In this document: positions 20,646 through 32,819 of the stretch, piece by piece
How positions within the stretch are numbered: the first letter of the stretch is position 1
Layout: the number at the start of each line of letters is the position of its first letter
From: Litsea cubeba
Taxonomy: Eukaryota; Streptophyta; Magnoliopsida; Laurales; Lauraceae
Assembly (NCBI GenBank): GCA_012931725.1
Contig: CM022948.1
Span: 97,514,858 to 97,578,857 of the forward strand
Reading direction: 5' to 3'
Length of the DNA: 64,000 nt
Notes under the pieces: model-generated
The model's database searches: none
Seen by the model: the letters and a program-made list of their open reading frames with translations, nothing else
Told to the model about the DNA's origin: nothing
Position numbers and translations under genes: made by a program

Positions 20646-22997
20646 TTCTTCTATATCTGTTTTCTATGAGTCGGTTCTCAGAATGAAAGAAATAAGAAGG
20701 AACATGAATCGTGGGGGAACCGCGAGACAGCTTATAATTATAAGGCTTTTAGCTCTTTATGATTCCTGATGAGCCTAACTCCCTGCGACCCACAGATCCC
20801 CTGTCCGAACCTGCACGTTTTTCGTATTATCAGTACACATTCGTACAGGCAAACTGCCACACTTTTTTTTTTATACGGATTTTACCTAAAAAATATCCAA
20901 TAATCACTAAACAAAAAATAGGCCACTAATAGATATAAGAAAGTGATTTCATTTTTTTTTTATTAATGATTAAAACAAATGACGACGTCGTTGCACCATT
21001 CAACCTCATAAAAGTGTTGTTCACCCGCCTCTTTTTTTTTCCCTCTTAATTCCACATGCAGCTAAAGTTGGGCTGTGGGAAATAGAGACATTACCTCTAT
21101 TCTCTACAGCATTTGGAGGCATTATGATGCTGCCAAACGCCTCTATTTTTAAAATCTCTTTCAAATTTAGAGATTTTGACAAATATAGGCAAAAATTAGA
21201 CCTGCCAAACATGGGCTTAAATGGGGTCGGGGTGTTACACATGGACATGACATATTTTCCATTGAGAATATAAAAAAGATCACATAACAAAGTTTTATGG
21301 TTCGAAGCAAACTTACAACATAACCAATTAAGGGCTCTAAAAATGGATGAAAACTCGACCATGTTTGTGAGCAACTTGTTTGCTTGGATGATTCAGAATT
21401 AATATTTGAAAGTCCGGGATAAGAACCCTAAAGAGGGGTTTGAATATGGTGAGCTTCATTTTATGCCAAATATGTCAAATCTTAACTTCTTTAAAATAAT
21501 TAGGCATAATTGAAGATAAGAACGTAGAGTACAAAAGCTAACACGATAAATCACCACAAAGCATTCACCATAACACAATGATATATATTGGTTTTGCCTC
21601 AATGCCTACATCCACTACCGGCTTGTGTTCCTACATTCCACTGGATTTTCCACTGTCTCAATTTATGCTTTTCAATAGGCTACACAATAACCTTTACACA
21701 ATGCTTTACGAAGCTAAGCAATATCCTTTATAATATTATTTTCAATAGGCCTAGCAATAACCTTTACAAGATGCTCTATGCAATAACATTTACAACCCTA
21801 AGATTTTATCTCTAAATGTATATCTACAATACACTTGAAGAGATTACAAATTGAGCACAATACAATGCTTCTAAATAGGCTGATATGAAAGTGATAAACA
21901 AGACACACATACACTCTATCAATGCAAAGATGAATGCTCAATGTGCATGCATGATGTCCTCAATCAAATATAAAATGAAAGCTCCAAAATGTGTGCTACG
22001 GGCTTTTAAAAATTTAAATAAAAAATTTTTTTGATTGAGGTTGGGATTCTAATCACATGTTAAAAACAACTTATAAAAGATATATCTATATAGTCTAAGC
22101 AAGTTGTGAAGTTTCAAAGCCAAAACATGTGATGCATGAGATCTTCAATCAAATTTAAAGATGTAGCTCATCACTATATACTTAAAGCATTTAAAAGTAT
22201 AAATCACAAAAAGGGGTTTGATTGAAGTAAAATGTACAAAACACATGTAGTTTTAAAACAACTTGAAAAAGATATGATTATGAATGCTTAACAAGTTGTG
22301 AGAAATCCCAAAATCTAATATATGTGAAGTGTTGTTGTGTTGGATCCAAACATAAGATAAATCGAAAGTGATTTTCTTGTAATGGAAAACAACACCCAAA
22401 TATTCAACCAAATATATGAATCATATTACATGTGATTTCAAAGGTAATTGCAAAACATAGCACTGTAGAAGTAAGTCTCCATATCAACCATCCTGCTTTT
22501 ATCTTACTAATTATCAACATTTTCATCAATCTCTCCATCTTTACTAATTATAGAACCAAGGTAACGGAAAGAATAGCAAAGGTAATTGGGCCCTCAGGCA
22601 AAACTTAATAGCTTTTCACTATAGTGATTTTGATTTAATACTATAGTGGGCAATTATCAATTTTGTTTTTCTTTTTCCTTTTCGCTAAGCTGGGCTACTT
22701 GTGAGAAGCAATACTTTTTAACTAAAAGACGTAGGAAAAATCCGCGAGCATGTGTGTGAAAGTGCCAAAACCTCTCAACCATGTGTGTGTTGGCAAACCA
22801 CATAGTTAATTTCTCGGGGGACATTGCTACAAAAGTCAAAGAAGAGCACCCACTACGATTTCTCACTCATGCATGTTGTTGACAGGCGTGGCTTAGAAAT
22901 TAATTAAAGAAGCGAAGCCCATTGCGAATTGCTTGGATTAATTCAAAGAGGATGAGGGAGAGAGTATACATCGGAGAGGGAGAAAGAGGAGAATGAC
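20646..22997. other. upstream and AT-rich stretch with degenerate repeats
   Basis: No gene is supported. Short related phrases around CAATAACCTTTACA recur at 21670-21800. Two diverged units of about 180 bp (about 21955-22130 and 22135-22310) share CAATCAAAT..AAA, an ACATGT core and an ACAAGTTGTGA-like end, and look like an old tandem repeat. The right end of the copy B deletion-equivalent starts at 22208. Confidence 0.5.
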
Positions 22998-23558
22998 AGG
23001 GCCTGTTTGGGCATCGTTCTCGGTTGTTTCCTAGTTTTGTACTCAGATCAGGTTGTGCTGAGATCGGGTTGTGCCCAAGACTATACTCTTCAGACCTTGT
23101 TTGGCAACATTATATTAAATTATTATATTGAGAATATGCTGTCCAGAACTTATTTTGTAACATTATAAAGTTTTGCTACAAAGAACGGAAGCAAGAGAAT
23201 CAATGATTTATAATGCGGGACCACGTTTTCAATAGTTTGCAAGTACTCGAGTATGTGTCGTAGATGGAACCCACCCTATAAAATTATAACTGGGTACCAC
23301 CTTTACGGACATATATAGGATTTACGATATGGGCTCACTTTATAGAATTATAATGCGGGGCTACATTTTTGTGAACGTAAATATGAGACCCATTTTTAGA
23401 AATTACAACATCGTACACACCTTTAGAAATTAGAGTATAGGCCCACATTCATAAGATTTACAATATGGGTCCACCTTTTGTGATCATGATCATGTGACCC
23501 ACATTTAAGAATTACAAAGTGGAGACACATTTTTTGTGATTGTGTACACATGACCCAC
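22208..23558. other. segment present in copy A, deleted in copy B
   Basis: Copy B passes directly from AAATCAC (equivalent to 22201-22207) to CTTTAGAAATTACA (equivalent to 23559 onward). The trinucleotide CAC stands at both edges in copy A, so the deletion has a 3-bp microhomology. It removes one of the degenerate repeat units and the left end of the transposon-like unit at 22998. Confidence 0.85.
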
Positions 23559-24150
23559 CTTTAGAAATTAGAAATTACAATGTGGTGCCCACCTTTAGAA
23601 ATGAGAATATGGGGACACGTTCATCAGATTTACAATGTGGGCCTACCTTTATAGATTTTACAATGTGGGGCCATCTTTTGATTGATTGTAAATACATGAC
23701 CCACATTTAGAAATTACAAGTGGTACCCACCTTTAGAAATTAAATCATGGGGCCTTATAATGTGCTCTCACCATTATAAGAATTATAATATGGGTCCACC
23801 TTTTGTGATTGTGACCATGTGATGCACCTTTAAGAATTACAAAGTGGGGCCACCTTCTTTGGGATTGTGAGCATGGGGCCTACCATTAGGATAAGTGAGA
23901 GGATTTGAAATCTTTTTAAATGGCATATTTAAAAGGTAAGAGATAAGTAGGGACCAACTTTGCCAGAAAGTTGATTCTTAAATTATTTTTTTTTTTTGGT
24001 TTCAACTTTCTTATCCCAGTGGGTCAAGATCTTAGGATTCCTTCCCATGAGACCAAAATTGAAAACAATAATTTAAACTAACCACGTAGCCTCATCTCGT
24101 AGGAATACGGGAGCATCAGAATGGCACGATGCCAAACACACCCTCATTTT
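22998..24150. mobile_element. possible TIR transposon relic around a minisatellite
   Basis: The left edge reads GGGCCTGTTTGGGCATCG and the right edge, on the minus strand, GGGTGTGTTTGGCATCGTG, an inverted pair of the kind that ends many plant MITEs. I find no clean target duplication, so the superfamily is open. The interior is largely a degenerate minisatellite. Confidence 0.4.
23200..23890. repeat. degenerate minisatellite, units of about 40-60 bp
   Basis: Recurrent phrases of the type CACCTTTAGAAATTACAA, TGTGGGGCCACC and TTTTGTGATTGTGA alternate over about 700 bp with variable unit length. Copy B keeps only the right half (58385-58720). Confidence 0.7.
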
Positions 24151-24428
24151 ATACTCGAGCAACTTTTAGTTATGAAAAGTAGTTGAGTACTCATGTGGGC
24201 TCACCCTAGGACTTAGAAAAGTTAGGAAATCCACTGTGTGGCAAACCTATTAAAATTTTGATATGCTCAAAATAAATCCCTTTCTTAATAAAGAGTGTAT
24301 CCCTATTTATTAATCCAACGTGACTTGTTCGTACATCTTGAATATTTGGTCCCAATTTAGATACCTATGGCCCACGCAAGTTCAGATTGCGTTTCCACGT
24401 TGGCCAATAGCTGGGTGGGAGCACTAAG

Positions 24429-24764
24429 TAGGGGTGATCGACCGGATTTCCGGTCCGGCCTAAAATGAAGGACCGGACCGGTTGGACCACTTTAAGTGGT
24501 CCGGACCGGTTTTCATTTTTTTTTCATTTTCACCTCATATCTAAAAGTGGGCAAATGTCAAATGAATGAATGATGGTTTTTACAAATGGGTGATGGGCTC
24601 ATGCCTTATGGGCTCGAAGATTATGAAAAAAAAAATTATTACTTTAATAAATACGGTCCGGTCCGGTCCGGTCCAGACCGGACCGGATTTGAACCACCAA
24701 GACCGCAAATCCGGTCCGGTTTTGTGGTCCGGTCCGATCTGCGGTTCGGTTCCGTGCAGCCCTA
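24429..24764. mobile_element. hAT-type MITE, copy A (336 bp)
   Basis: It runs from TAGGGGTGATCGACCGG to GTGCAGCCCTA. The ends are inverted versions of TAGGGsTG, and the flanks are GCACTAAG (24421-24428) and GCACTAAA (24765-24772), an 8-bp duplication with one mismatch. It is packed with CCGGTCC/GGACCGG repeats that can fold back. It has no coding capacity. It ends 50 bp before the PPR start codon. Confidence 0.75.
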
Positions 24765-24813
24765 GCACTAAATCATAAAGCATAAGAAGGGCCTCGTGTG
24801 ATCTCCCCCAAAA

Positions 24814-25172
24814 ATGGCGTAGGTTTTTTTTCCCTCGAGTCAACGAGCGGGTTCCGCTCGATGCATCATCAGGATTCCTTCGCTTTCTCGCTCAAGAACG
24901 GCCATGGCTGCACTAAAAAAGGTACTACTTCTACTAGTATTATCAGTTGTTATTGTGATTCTAATACTGCAAAGGAATTGAATCCTGATGACGCATCGAG
25001 CCGAACCCAGTTCTTGAATTTTGTGAAAGATCGATGTAAATCAGAGAATTTGAAGCTTGATGATGCATTGTGTTGGTTCGATCGTATGCTTCTCATGAGA
25101 CCATTTCCCCCAGTTGATGTTTTCAATCATCTGTTGGGGGGTGTAGCCAGATACATCAGGTTAATACTTTGA
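24814..25172 (+). pseudogene. PPR protein N-terminal fragment, copy A, disrupted
   Basis: This is the counterpart of 59675-60034. The region encodes the N-terminus of a P-class pentatricopeptide-repeat protein of the restorer-of-fertility type, ending in the first repeat-like segment (LDDALCWFDRMLLMRPFPP, then VFNHLLGGVAR). Such proteins bind organelle RNA. Here codon 3 is TAG (24820-24822; TCG in copy B), and near 24921 one G is missing, so the frame is lost twice. After GGVAR the family sequence stops and no further PPR repeats follow. It was truncated before the duplication and decayed further in copy A. Confidence 0.75.
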
Positions 25173-26056
25173 GAAGGATTAGCACTCTATTGGGAACATG
25201 ATGCTATAAAAGGTACTTTTCTTCCTAAAACAAGCATTTGGTTGAAGTATGCTTTATAAAAGAAATTGTCTAATAGAAATCGTACATTTTCTTCTTTTTA
25301 CTTCCAAGAATAAGAAAATCTCATCATCTATTGATTTTTATCTATATATTGAAATGGTTACTTTAAAGCTATTGATTGTTGCATTTCTCCTAACCCACAT
25401 GCAATGTGTTTGATAGATGAGTACTTAGTATATGGAAGTAATGTTGATATTTTGTCTCATTATTTTTGTCCCACAGTATCTTGTTGGATTTTGTTTAAAC
25501 AGAAAGTGGTAGTGTTGTCTTAGTTGAATTGATTCATTAATATTTGCTGATTTGGAAACCAAACACAAAGCCCTAATGATGGTATCAGTTTGTACTTTGT
25601 AGTGGATGTCTATAACTCTGTTTTTTTTTTTTCCTTTAAACATGGAATCCTTTATGTAACACTCAGATCCTTTAGAGCACTCTAGTATCCTTTATGTAAC
25701 ACTCAGATCCTTTAGAGCACTCTAGTTGGGTGCTTCTTAACATACATGCCTATTAGGACATAGAAATGAAAATGTGAAGAAGAAAATAAATTTGTGGGTA
25801 AGGGACAGAGAATAAATCTGTCTATGCAAACATTAACATAAAATTGTGACCCTCTTGCTAATGTCAAACTTGAGTGAATCAACAGAAATCAAATAGCACT
25901 AAAGATCTCTATTGTGCCAAGAATGAGGCCTAACATCCCACAAGGGGCTACCAACCTCCAACTTGTACAAAGTTATGCAAGGGCAAGTCTGGCGACATCC
26001 AGCTGCTCTGGTGTTCTTTGATTTTCCTTTCTTTGTTAGCCTTTTTTGGAGGCAAC
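25173..26056. other. non-coding stretch with 40-bp tandem repeat
   Basis: No gene is supported. Two perfect 40-bp units lie at 25647-25686 and 25687-25726. Confidence 0.6.
25647..25726. repeat. 40-bp perfect tandem repeat, two units
   Basis: The unit begins ATCCTTTATG and ends CACTCTAGT. It is also present in copy B (60508-60587), so it predates the duplication. Confidence 0.95.
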
Positions 26057-27930
26057 CCCTGTAAGGCCTCATACCTTTATTAGTGGGGTTAGTCACTAAT
26101 CACTAAGATTTAGGGTGCTTAATTGGGTTTAGTGGCCTAAGCATTAGGATTAGTGGTATGATGCATTAGGTAGTGGGTCATGCATATCATACTTACTTGG
26201 ACCCACCTTGGCCCGTTGGCCCAAGGGACCCTCATTATGAGCCCATACCCATTTTCCAAGGACTTTCTTGTAAACTCCCTAACAACTTGGCCTTATGTGC
26301 AAAATTCCTAAAAGAAAATCCCCTTCTAAACCCTAAAGCCTCATTTCCCTAATTTCATTTCATTCCTTCTCTTCTCTACAACCACTCTACTCCTTCTCCC
26401 CCTATTCCTCCACCAACCAAGCTAGGGCTTCCAAGAGTTTCCAATGCTTCCCCCAAGGCTCAAAAGTCTCCCCATCATCTCCTTCATCTTCCTCCCTTGT
26501 CATTCTCATCAATAGGTAAGCAAACCCTCTCTCTAAACTCATGTGGTTTGCTTCTTTCAACACCAGGAGCATGAATTGTTGGTTTAGTGGGTTTTCCCTT
26601 TCATTTTGGCATGTAGGAAGTGGTTTCTTTGCTTGGTTTGAAGTGGGGAGGTTTGAAGAGCAAGGTTTGAGGTAACCCTAGACTCTTAAGAAAGGGGTTT
26701 TTGCTCAACTAAGCCAAAGGCAAGTATATAGACATGATTAATGGTGTATGCATGTTTATTTGGTTGATTCTAATGCTTTAAATGTGCTAACCTGCTCTAT
26801 CATGTGCATTTATGATATTTGGGTTGGTGGGTGTGAATTTAAAATGCATTAATGGTGGATAGTTACATAAAAAACAAGATTGATAGAAATATTTGATTTA
26901 TGCCATCGTAGTTATACTCCTCTCTTGTTAAGTTTCATTGACTGACTCATTAGTTTATTACTAGTGGATAGATATGTAGTTGCTTGACTTTGGATTTCAT
27001 TTTTCATCATCGTTATATCAAGGTATAAGCAATATATAATGAAGAGTGGATTGACATAAAACTAGATATACCATTCTTTGGACCAATGCTCTCTATTTAT
27101 AACACTACTATAACCTTCAATCTAGGACTTTTAAATTACAAGAGTCATTAATAATGCACATGTCACCAATATATATAGGACCGTTGACTTATATGAGTCA
27201 CAAATATGAGACTAACACATTAAACATGTTGATTATAAGAATAATTTATAACACCCATTAGTACTTGCATAACAACTGTCATCGAGGTGTAGCTATTACA
27301 TGTTGGTTACTGTTAAATGATAACAGTCACCACTAAGACATGAGTGCAATGTGATAATAGTGTCCATATAGGACTATAACTTAATATCAGTCACTAATAA
27401 TTGATTGGCCAATATTTTATATTATTTCAACTTGTGGAATCTATGCCATTACAATGACCCTTAACAGTATATGGTACTAACAATGCCCATCACCAATAAA
27501 CTATTGACCTAGCATCGTAGAACACACTTCCCAGAATTTTGGATTCTTGGGAATGGGACCCTTTGCCCTTGAAATCTAGACCTTAGCCCCACTTGGCCTA
27601 TGAATACGAATTGACTCTCTAGCAAGGGGGTGTGTAGGCTTAGCATCTCCTTGTGGATTGTACGGTAACACATGAGGAACCCATATTGGGCTATGTGGGT
27701 GGCGTAGTCGGTTCTTAGGGTGCCAACAACTTCAGAAGCACCAAATGATTACAAAAGGCATCCCGGACCCGCGTAACCATCGTGATAAACAACATGAGCC
27801 CTATATGTGATGTTTGACCTTAGCTTTAGCTTGGTTAGTACATACTCCCCTTGGCCCTTTACCATATGGTCCGGTTAGGTTAAGGTCAGTACCAGCCTGG
27901 ACTATGTGTCTCCATATCTAATGCCTGATG
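26057..27930. mobile_element. LTR-retrotransposon-like sequence, ends undefined
   Basis: It has a pyrimidine-rich, CCCTAA-containing stretch near 26320-26500, a possible splice donor in CAATAGGTAAGC, and a GC-richer tract at 27540-27900 resembling the regulatory portion of plant Ty3/gypsy LTRs. I could not find paired ends, a target duplication or protein domains. The call rests on composition and general resemblance. Confidence 0.3.
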
Positions 27931-28354
27931 ATCCAGATGCAGTCCTGCTGACATTCTGGCCCTGTCCTTTTCCATATGATATTTGCCATACACATAATGA
28001 GGAAGTAAAGAGAGGATAGTCCAGCTTTGATAAAAAAAAATCTCACTAACATCCCATTAACAGTTTGTTTACAATACTGAAGAGACGATATATCTAAACG
28101 GGTCGGGATATAAATAGTTTTCTTCCAGTTTACCATGATCTCCCAAGATAAGGTTGTCTGCTTCTAAATTGAAGAAACCAGAGTTAGACAATCACCTTCA
28201 GATTTTGATGTTTTATAACTTGGGGGTTTCTTTTGCTTATCCCCCATGCTCTCTCCACTGTATTGTCAGGCAGAGCTTGCTTTGGCTTTGTATTTCCTAT
28301 TGGGTCTCCAAAGTTTTAAGGGGTACCTTGTTGAGCAGAAGTTGCTAACCTGCA

Positions 28355-29387
28355 TCGGACCCGTTTGTTAAACGGGTCAGAAACACCTAAACCACACCCA
28401 CTGCGGGTCAACCCAACCCGACCCACTTTAACCTGCATAACCATTGCAGGCTACGGCGGGTCGAATTGACCCGCTTCCATCCAGTGGATCAATCGACCCG
28501 ACCACGGTTCCCTCCCTGACCCAAATTGACTTGTAAGCTTAACTTGAGCCCAATTTCATTTCAACAATCATTTGAGGTGAGTACCTAGCTTTCCATCAGT
28601 GGAAAGTGAGGCCAACGTCAATTTACATTTTTATTTTCCATACATTGAAGCAATTCATGCAAACTCTAGCCCTTTTGTGAATGATGAAGTTCAACATCGT
28701 TGTAAGGACATGAGGTTGGTTACTCAGTTTTCCTTACATAAAAGGTCGGGTCCAGTTGCACAAGGCCCATTCATCCTTTTCGAGCCCATGGATTGAAACA
28801 ATCCAATTCAGTTTTAGCTCTTATGTTGTTTTATGTCATGTCTATTGTATTTTCTTCTTATCCATTATCCATAGCCTAAGAAAGAGGACCCTATAAAAAT
28901 GTTCTTGAGTAAAAGCTCACAAAGGCCATACTTGAGGGGCAAAAAGAGAAAAAAGAATTATTTAAATCTTAAGTATAGTGTATATATATATACGTATAAA
29001 AAAAAAAGAAAAAGAAACTATAGAAATTGAATAGCAGAACTAATAGAAATCAAATAACTTTTTTTTAGTAACAAAACGTATCAGAATCAGAAGATACTAA
29101 AAATTGAGTATGAGTTTCTGGTGGATAGTGGAGGGTGCAATAGAAAGTGGGTATCATTAGGGTCTTTGCCTCTTTGGGATTTGGAATAATAATTAAAATT
29201 TAAAGGAAAATTTAAATGGGTCATGCTGGTTAGGCAGGTCAAACTTAACCTGACCCATTTATCCACGGGTCAGAAAACATTGACCTGTTACCGACCCACA
29301 TATTCTGCGGGTCGGGTTGTGTGGGTCATATGTGGATCGGCTTGGGATGGGTTGGCGGGTCGGGTCGGGTCGTATTTTTCCACCTCT
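28355..29387. mobile_element. degenerate hAT-like element with GGGTCGGGT repeats
   Basis: Both flanks carry ACCCGACCC/GGGTCGGGT repeats in inverted arrangement, and the right end reads TTTTTCCACCTCTA, like hAT termini. The left terminus and an 8-bp duplication are not clear. The interior is AT-rich and has no transposase. Copy B contains its left part to the end of the window. Confidence 0.4.
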
Positions 29388-32300
29388 AATTGTCCTTTGG
29401 TAAATAGAGTTTTTCTTCTTATTTAGAAAAGGCTTGTGTGTATGTGTGCTTTGGCTTCCTATAATGGATTTTTTAGTTAAAAAAAAGTGTTTTTCAAATT
29501 GCTTACGACACTGTCAATCTCTGTTTGACAGAGTTCTTAAAAGAAAGCTAAAATCCTTGTATGCGTAAATTGCTTCCTTTTTTCATTTCAAGGTTGAAGT
29601 TGTTGTGTAACTCAGCTTTTATATTTTTCTCTATTTTCGTTCACCTTTCATCTGCATATCTACTCTGTTCCTCGAAATTACCAAGAATTCCTCCCAACAA
29701 GCCTACTGGTTAGTTCCTCTCCCTGTCAGACTTTCTCGTGTGAAGGCAACTATCAATGTGGCAAGATGGGTTTGAAGTTTGAACGTTTTGCTGCTTTCAG
29801 TGTATGGAGATTGTTGAATGTAGGATGCTGTGTTGCCTTAAGAATGTGCCAAATTTCTGAAATCAACATTGGTATTTTGGGGATCATATCTCTGCAATCC
29901 AAAATGAAATATTTCAGTTCATTTAGTCGGTGGTTGATATTATTTACAGAAACATTTATGAGTAGGTGGTTGTTGATGCTGAGATTTTACTTAGGAGCAT
30001 GTGAGTAAGTGGAGCATATATTTCTGAATCATGTGTTTTAATGATGGCTTTGGATCTTGGCATTCTACTGCTGAATTAAATTGGTAGGCAGGCATTTTAG
30101 AGATGTTGATTCCAGTAGTTGTGAAAGTGAAAAGAAAAACTGCTGAATTAAATTTGAAGAAATCTGTTTCATCGTCATTTGGTAGAGTTTTATTTGCTTA
30201 TTCAACTTCTTGGTTCAGTTGAAAGAATTATAGAATTGAGAGCAGATTCTGCAAGGTTAGTGGCATATTAGGTAATTGATTGTTGGTTATATTTGAAACT
30301 TTAGTTTGATGGTTTAATTCATGCAGTGCCTAGGCACACCAGGGCTTTATGAAACATAGTACTTGAAACAAACCAATCCTAGGAGAACTCGATTTCATAA
30401 TAGAACAGAGAACCAGTACGCATGATCTATTGATTGGGAGATTGTGAAATTTGTGTTCACGCAGCAAGAATTTAGTGTCTTTTGTAGTCGGGTGAAGCAT
30501 GCAATATAGTCTAGTCATTTATCGATCAACATTGAAATTCAAACATAATGTGGAAATGAGTCTCAATCTTTGTCATGCCTGCGATATGGTTATGCCTGGA
30601 CAAGTGGGTCATTTCCCTTGAATTTTTGCTGTGTAACATTCTAGTAGGTATTTATATATATCTCGGGTTTGTTTTTCCGCAAATGGGGTGTACCCGTTAG
30701 ATACATGTATGACCCTAAAGGGCCCATCATTTAAATGTGGAAGCTTCTCTTCTTTTATCAGTAGTGAGTGTCCAGATCCCAAGGAATGGATGCATCCAGA
30801 TTTAACCTAGATGGGAGCAGGCCCATCATTAGATTGATCTCTAACGCACTTGATTTTTTTTTTTTAAATTATATCTTACTCACTGCTCAACCTTTGGAGA
30901 ATAATTTGGAATGCTTGTTTCACATGTGGATATTACTGAGGTGCCTTGCTGGTTTCTCGTACCTGACACTCTACATTCATGGAAAAAGTCAAAGCAGCCC
31001 TGGACAAGTAGGTCTTGTTTCTTATTAGTGAAAAAGAAGAAGAAAAGGGTAGGTCTTGTTTCTGTTTTAATCATTGGCCATCCAAATGTGCCCCATGGAC
31101 CCTTTCTATATTAGGTTCTGGTGCATGGGCTGTAACAATGTTTATTATGTTAGATCTTATTTATAAACTTTATGGGGCTTTACCTTATTTATAAACTTTA
31201 TGGGGCTTTTGCTTATTTATAAACTTTATGGGGCTGGTAAAGCCCAGCTGAGTTACTGATTTGGTTCCTCAACTGAGTGTTGGTCTGATTTAGGTTGACC
31301 TATTGGGGCTGTTGACTTGGTCAAACCTTGCAGCCAATTCTGTCAGGATTCAAGAAACTTATGTTAAAGTGCTTTTGTTTCCAATACTTGGTGTCAATTC
31401 TGTCAAGATGCTTAAATTTGATGATTAGTTGCTTTTGTTTGTAGTTTTCATGAGTTTTGACGAGTCCTTGAATAATTTCCAACAATACGGCACCAGCTGT
31501 GCTGCATCTTTCTTAAATTAGGGGCCATATGTTTTGAATTCGAGTGTGTATATATAGTGACCTAGTGTGATGGACCAGATGGTGTGATGAACCCTATACG
31601 TCTACCTGGGGCCATGATAATGATGGTGAAGGCGGGGGATGGAATGAGTTCAATGATACCTATCAGTGCAAAATATAAAACCCATTAGATCATCCCAACC
31701 CTTCAATCTATGACCCCATTTTTAACAGTTTTGGAAGACGACCTCCTGTGGATTTGAATCCAACAATTGAGTGACTGTTGGTTTGGATTTGTCAAATTTG
31801 GGCTTGTTCTAGTTCATGTGGGGTTGGGTAGTGTGTGTGGGTTGGGTGGGGAAAGAGAGTGGGCGGTGGTGGTGGGTGTGGGTTGGTAACTTGATCACAG
31901 GTTGCCTTGCATGCCCATTGCAAATTGTCCAGCCTTCAAAGAAATACTAGGTGTGGCCAATGAACAATCGTCGTCTCAAGAAGTGTAGGTTCATTGTCAA
32001 TGAAGTCCTTATGTATACCTAATTGGTGGTTGGTTTTGATGTCGATCCATAATAAACAACATTGTATATTTGTTTAGGTGATGACTATCCATAAGTAAAC
32101 AACAGTGTATGTATCTGTTTATTTTGTCATTGTGAAAATAATTATTTTGAAGCTAAACCACACAATTTAGAAATTTGTCCAATGATGCCTGCTAGTTCTG
32201 CCACCAAGTGGTGCAACTTCTGCTCGATTGAAATAAATCCCATGTTTCTGATCTCTGCTGGGAAGGGCTCATTTTTTCTAATTTTTTCCCCATTGTGCGT

Positions 32301-32530
32301 GCGTGTGCGAGGTCTTCAATCCATGCCAAGTGCTAGCTGCTGCTGTTGTTCTTTTGTGCGCGTGTGCATGCCTTCATGTGTTAAGGCACCTCCCTCAAAA
32401 AAACAATAAGTCTATATGGCCTGAATGGTTTGCCCAAATGAGAGCCTGAATCTGAGCTGTCCAGCTGGACCTCATGTTTAAGAAACAATAGAAAGCCCGC
32501 CCTCTATATTCAACCTGCCTCCTGAAATTT
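29388..32530. other. non-coding spacer sequence, not duplicated in window
   Basis: No gene is supported. It contains a 28-bp triple repeat at 31156-31239 and several poly-A/T runs. If the duplication extends past 64000, its partner would lie there. Confidence 0.5.
31156..31239. repeat. 28-bp tandem repeat, three units
   Basis: CTTATTTATAAACTTTATGG plus GGCTTTxx recurs with a period of 28 at 31156, 31184 and 31212, with small changes at unit ends. Confidence 0.9.
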
Positions 32531-32631
32531 TTGTTCCTCATTTGCAGCACCCTTGAGAAAAGTTCGCTCATCTCTCTCAGCCCATCGCTCATCTCTCTCT
32601 CGTGCGCGCGCGATTCTCCCTCCCCATCAAC

Positions 32632-32633
<2 letters not shown>

Positions 32634-32682
<49 letters not shown>
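32634..32682. repeat. (CT)n microsatellite in a probable 5' leader
   Basis: About 24 CT units lie in a pyrimidine-rich stretch (32560-32780), a composition common in plant 5' untranslated leaders, 105 bases before a candidate ATG. Confidence 0.95.
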
Positions 32683-32684
<2 letters not shown>

Positions 32685-32786
32685 GATTCTCGTCCCTCCC
32701 CATCGCAACAGCAGCATCATCTATCTCTCTCTCGCGCTCGGATTCCTCCCCATCACAGAACCTCCCTCTCGGATTTGGTATCCCCA

Positions 32787-32817
32787 TGGCAGCAGCACCC
32801 ACGCCTCCACAATTCAG
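32787..32817 (+). CDS. possible first coding exon, unknown protein
   Basis: An ATG in good context (CCCCATGGCAGCA) follows a long CT-rich leader and opens MAAAPTPPQF, ending at a donor (TTCAG|GTTAGG). The leader, the start context and the donor together look like the 5' end of a plant gene. A possible later exon is at 37482-37650, with the intron filled by a hAT element and a solo LTR. Joining the two directly gives a short frame that soon stops, so either an exon is missing or the unit is non-coding. I do not recognise the product. Confidence 0.3.
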
Positions 32818-32819
32818 GT

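Larger units (their letters stand above)
2791..29138 (+). repeat. segmental duplication, copy A
   Basis: This block is collinear, in the same orientation, with 40381-64000. Matching segments are 2791-3530 with 40381-41115, 3550-4077 with 44393-44926, 9689-20208 with 44922-55418, 20209-22207 with 56379-58391, and 23559-29138 with 58392-64000. Differences are scattered single bases and small indels, about 1% by eye; I did not compute an alignment. Private to copy A are the copia elements at 1-2789 and 4078-9688. The right limit is set only by the end of the window in copy B. Confidence 0.97.

Noticed and set aside
21224..21240. GGGGTGTTACAC resembling the end of the mini-LTR family.
   Set aside because: No matching start or target duplication is nearby; a single 11-base resemblance is not enough.
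30330..30518. A minus-strand frame initially suspected to be a retroelement fragment.
   Set aside because: No RT, RNase H or gag motif can be made out and there are no LTR-like flanks.
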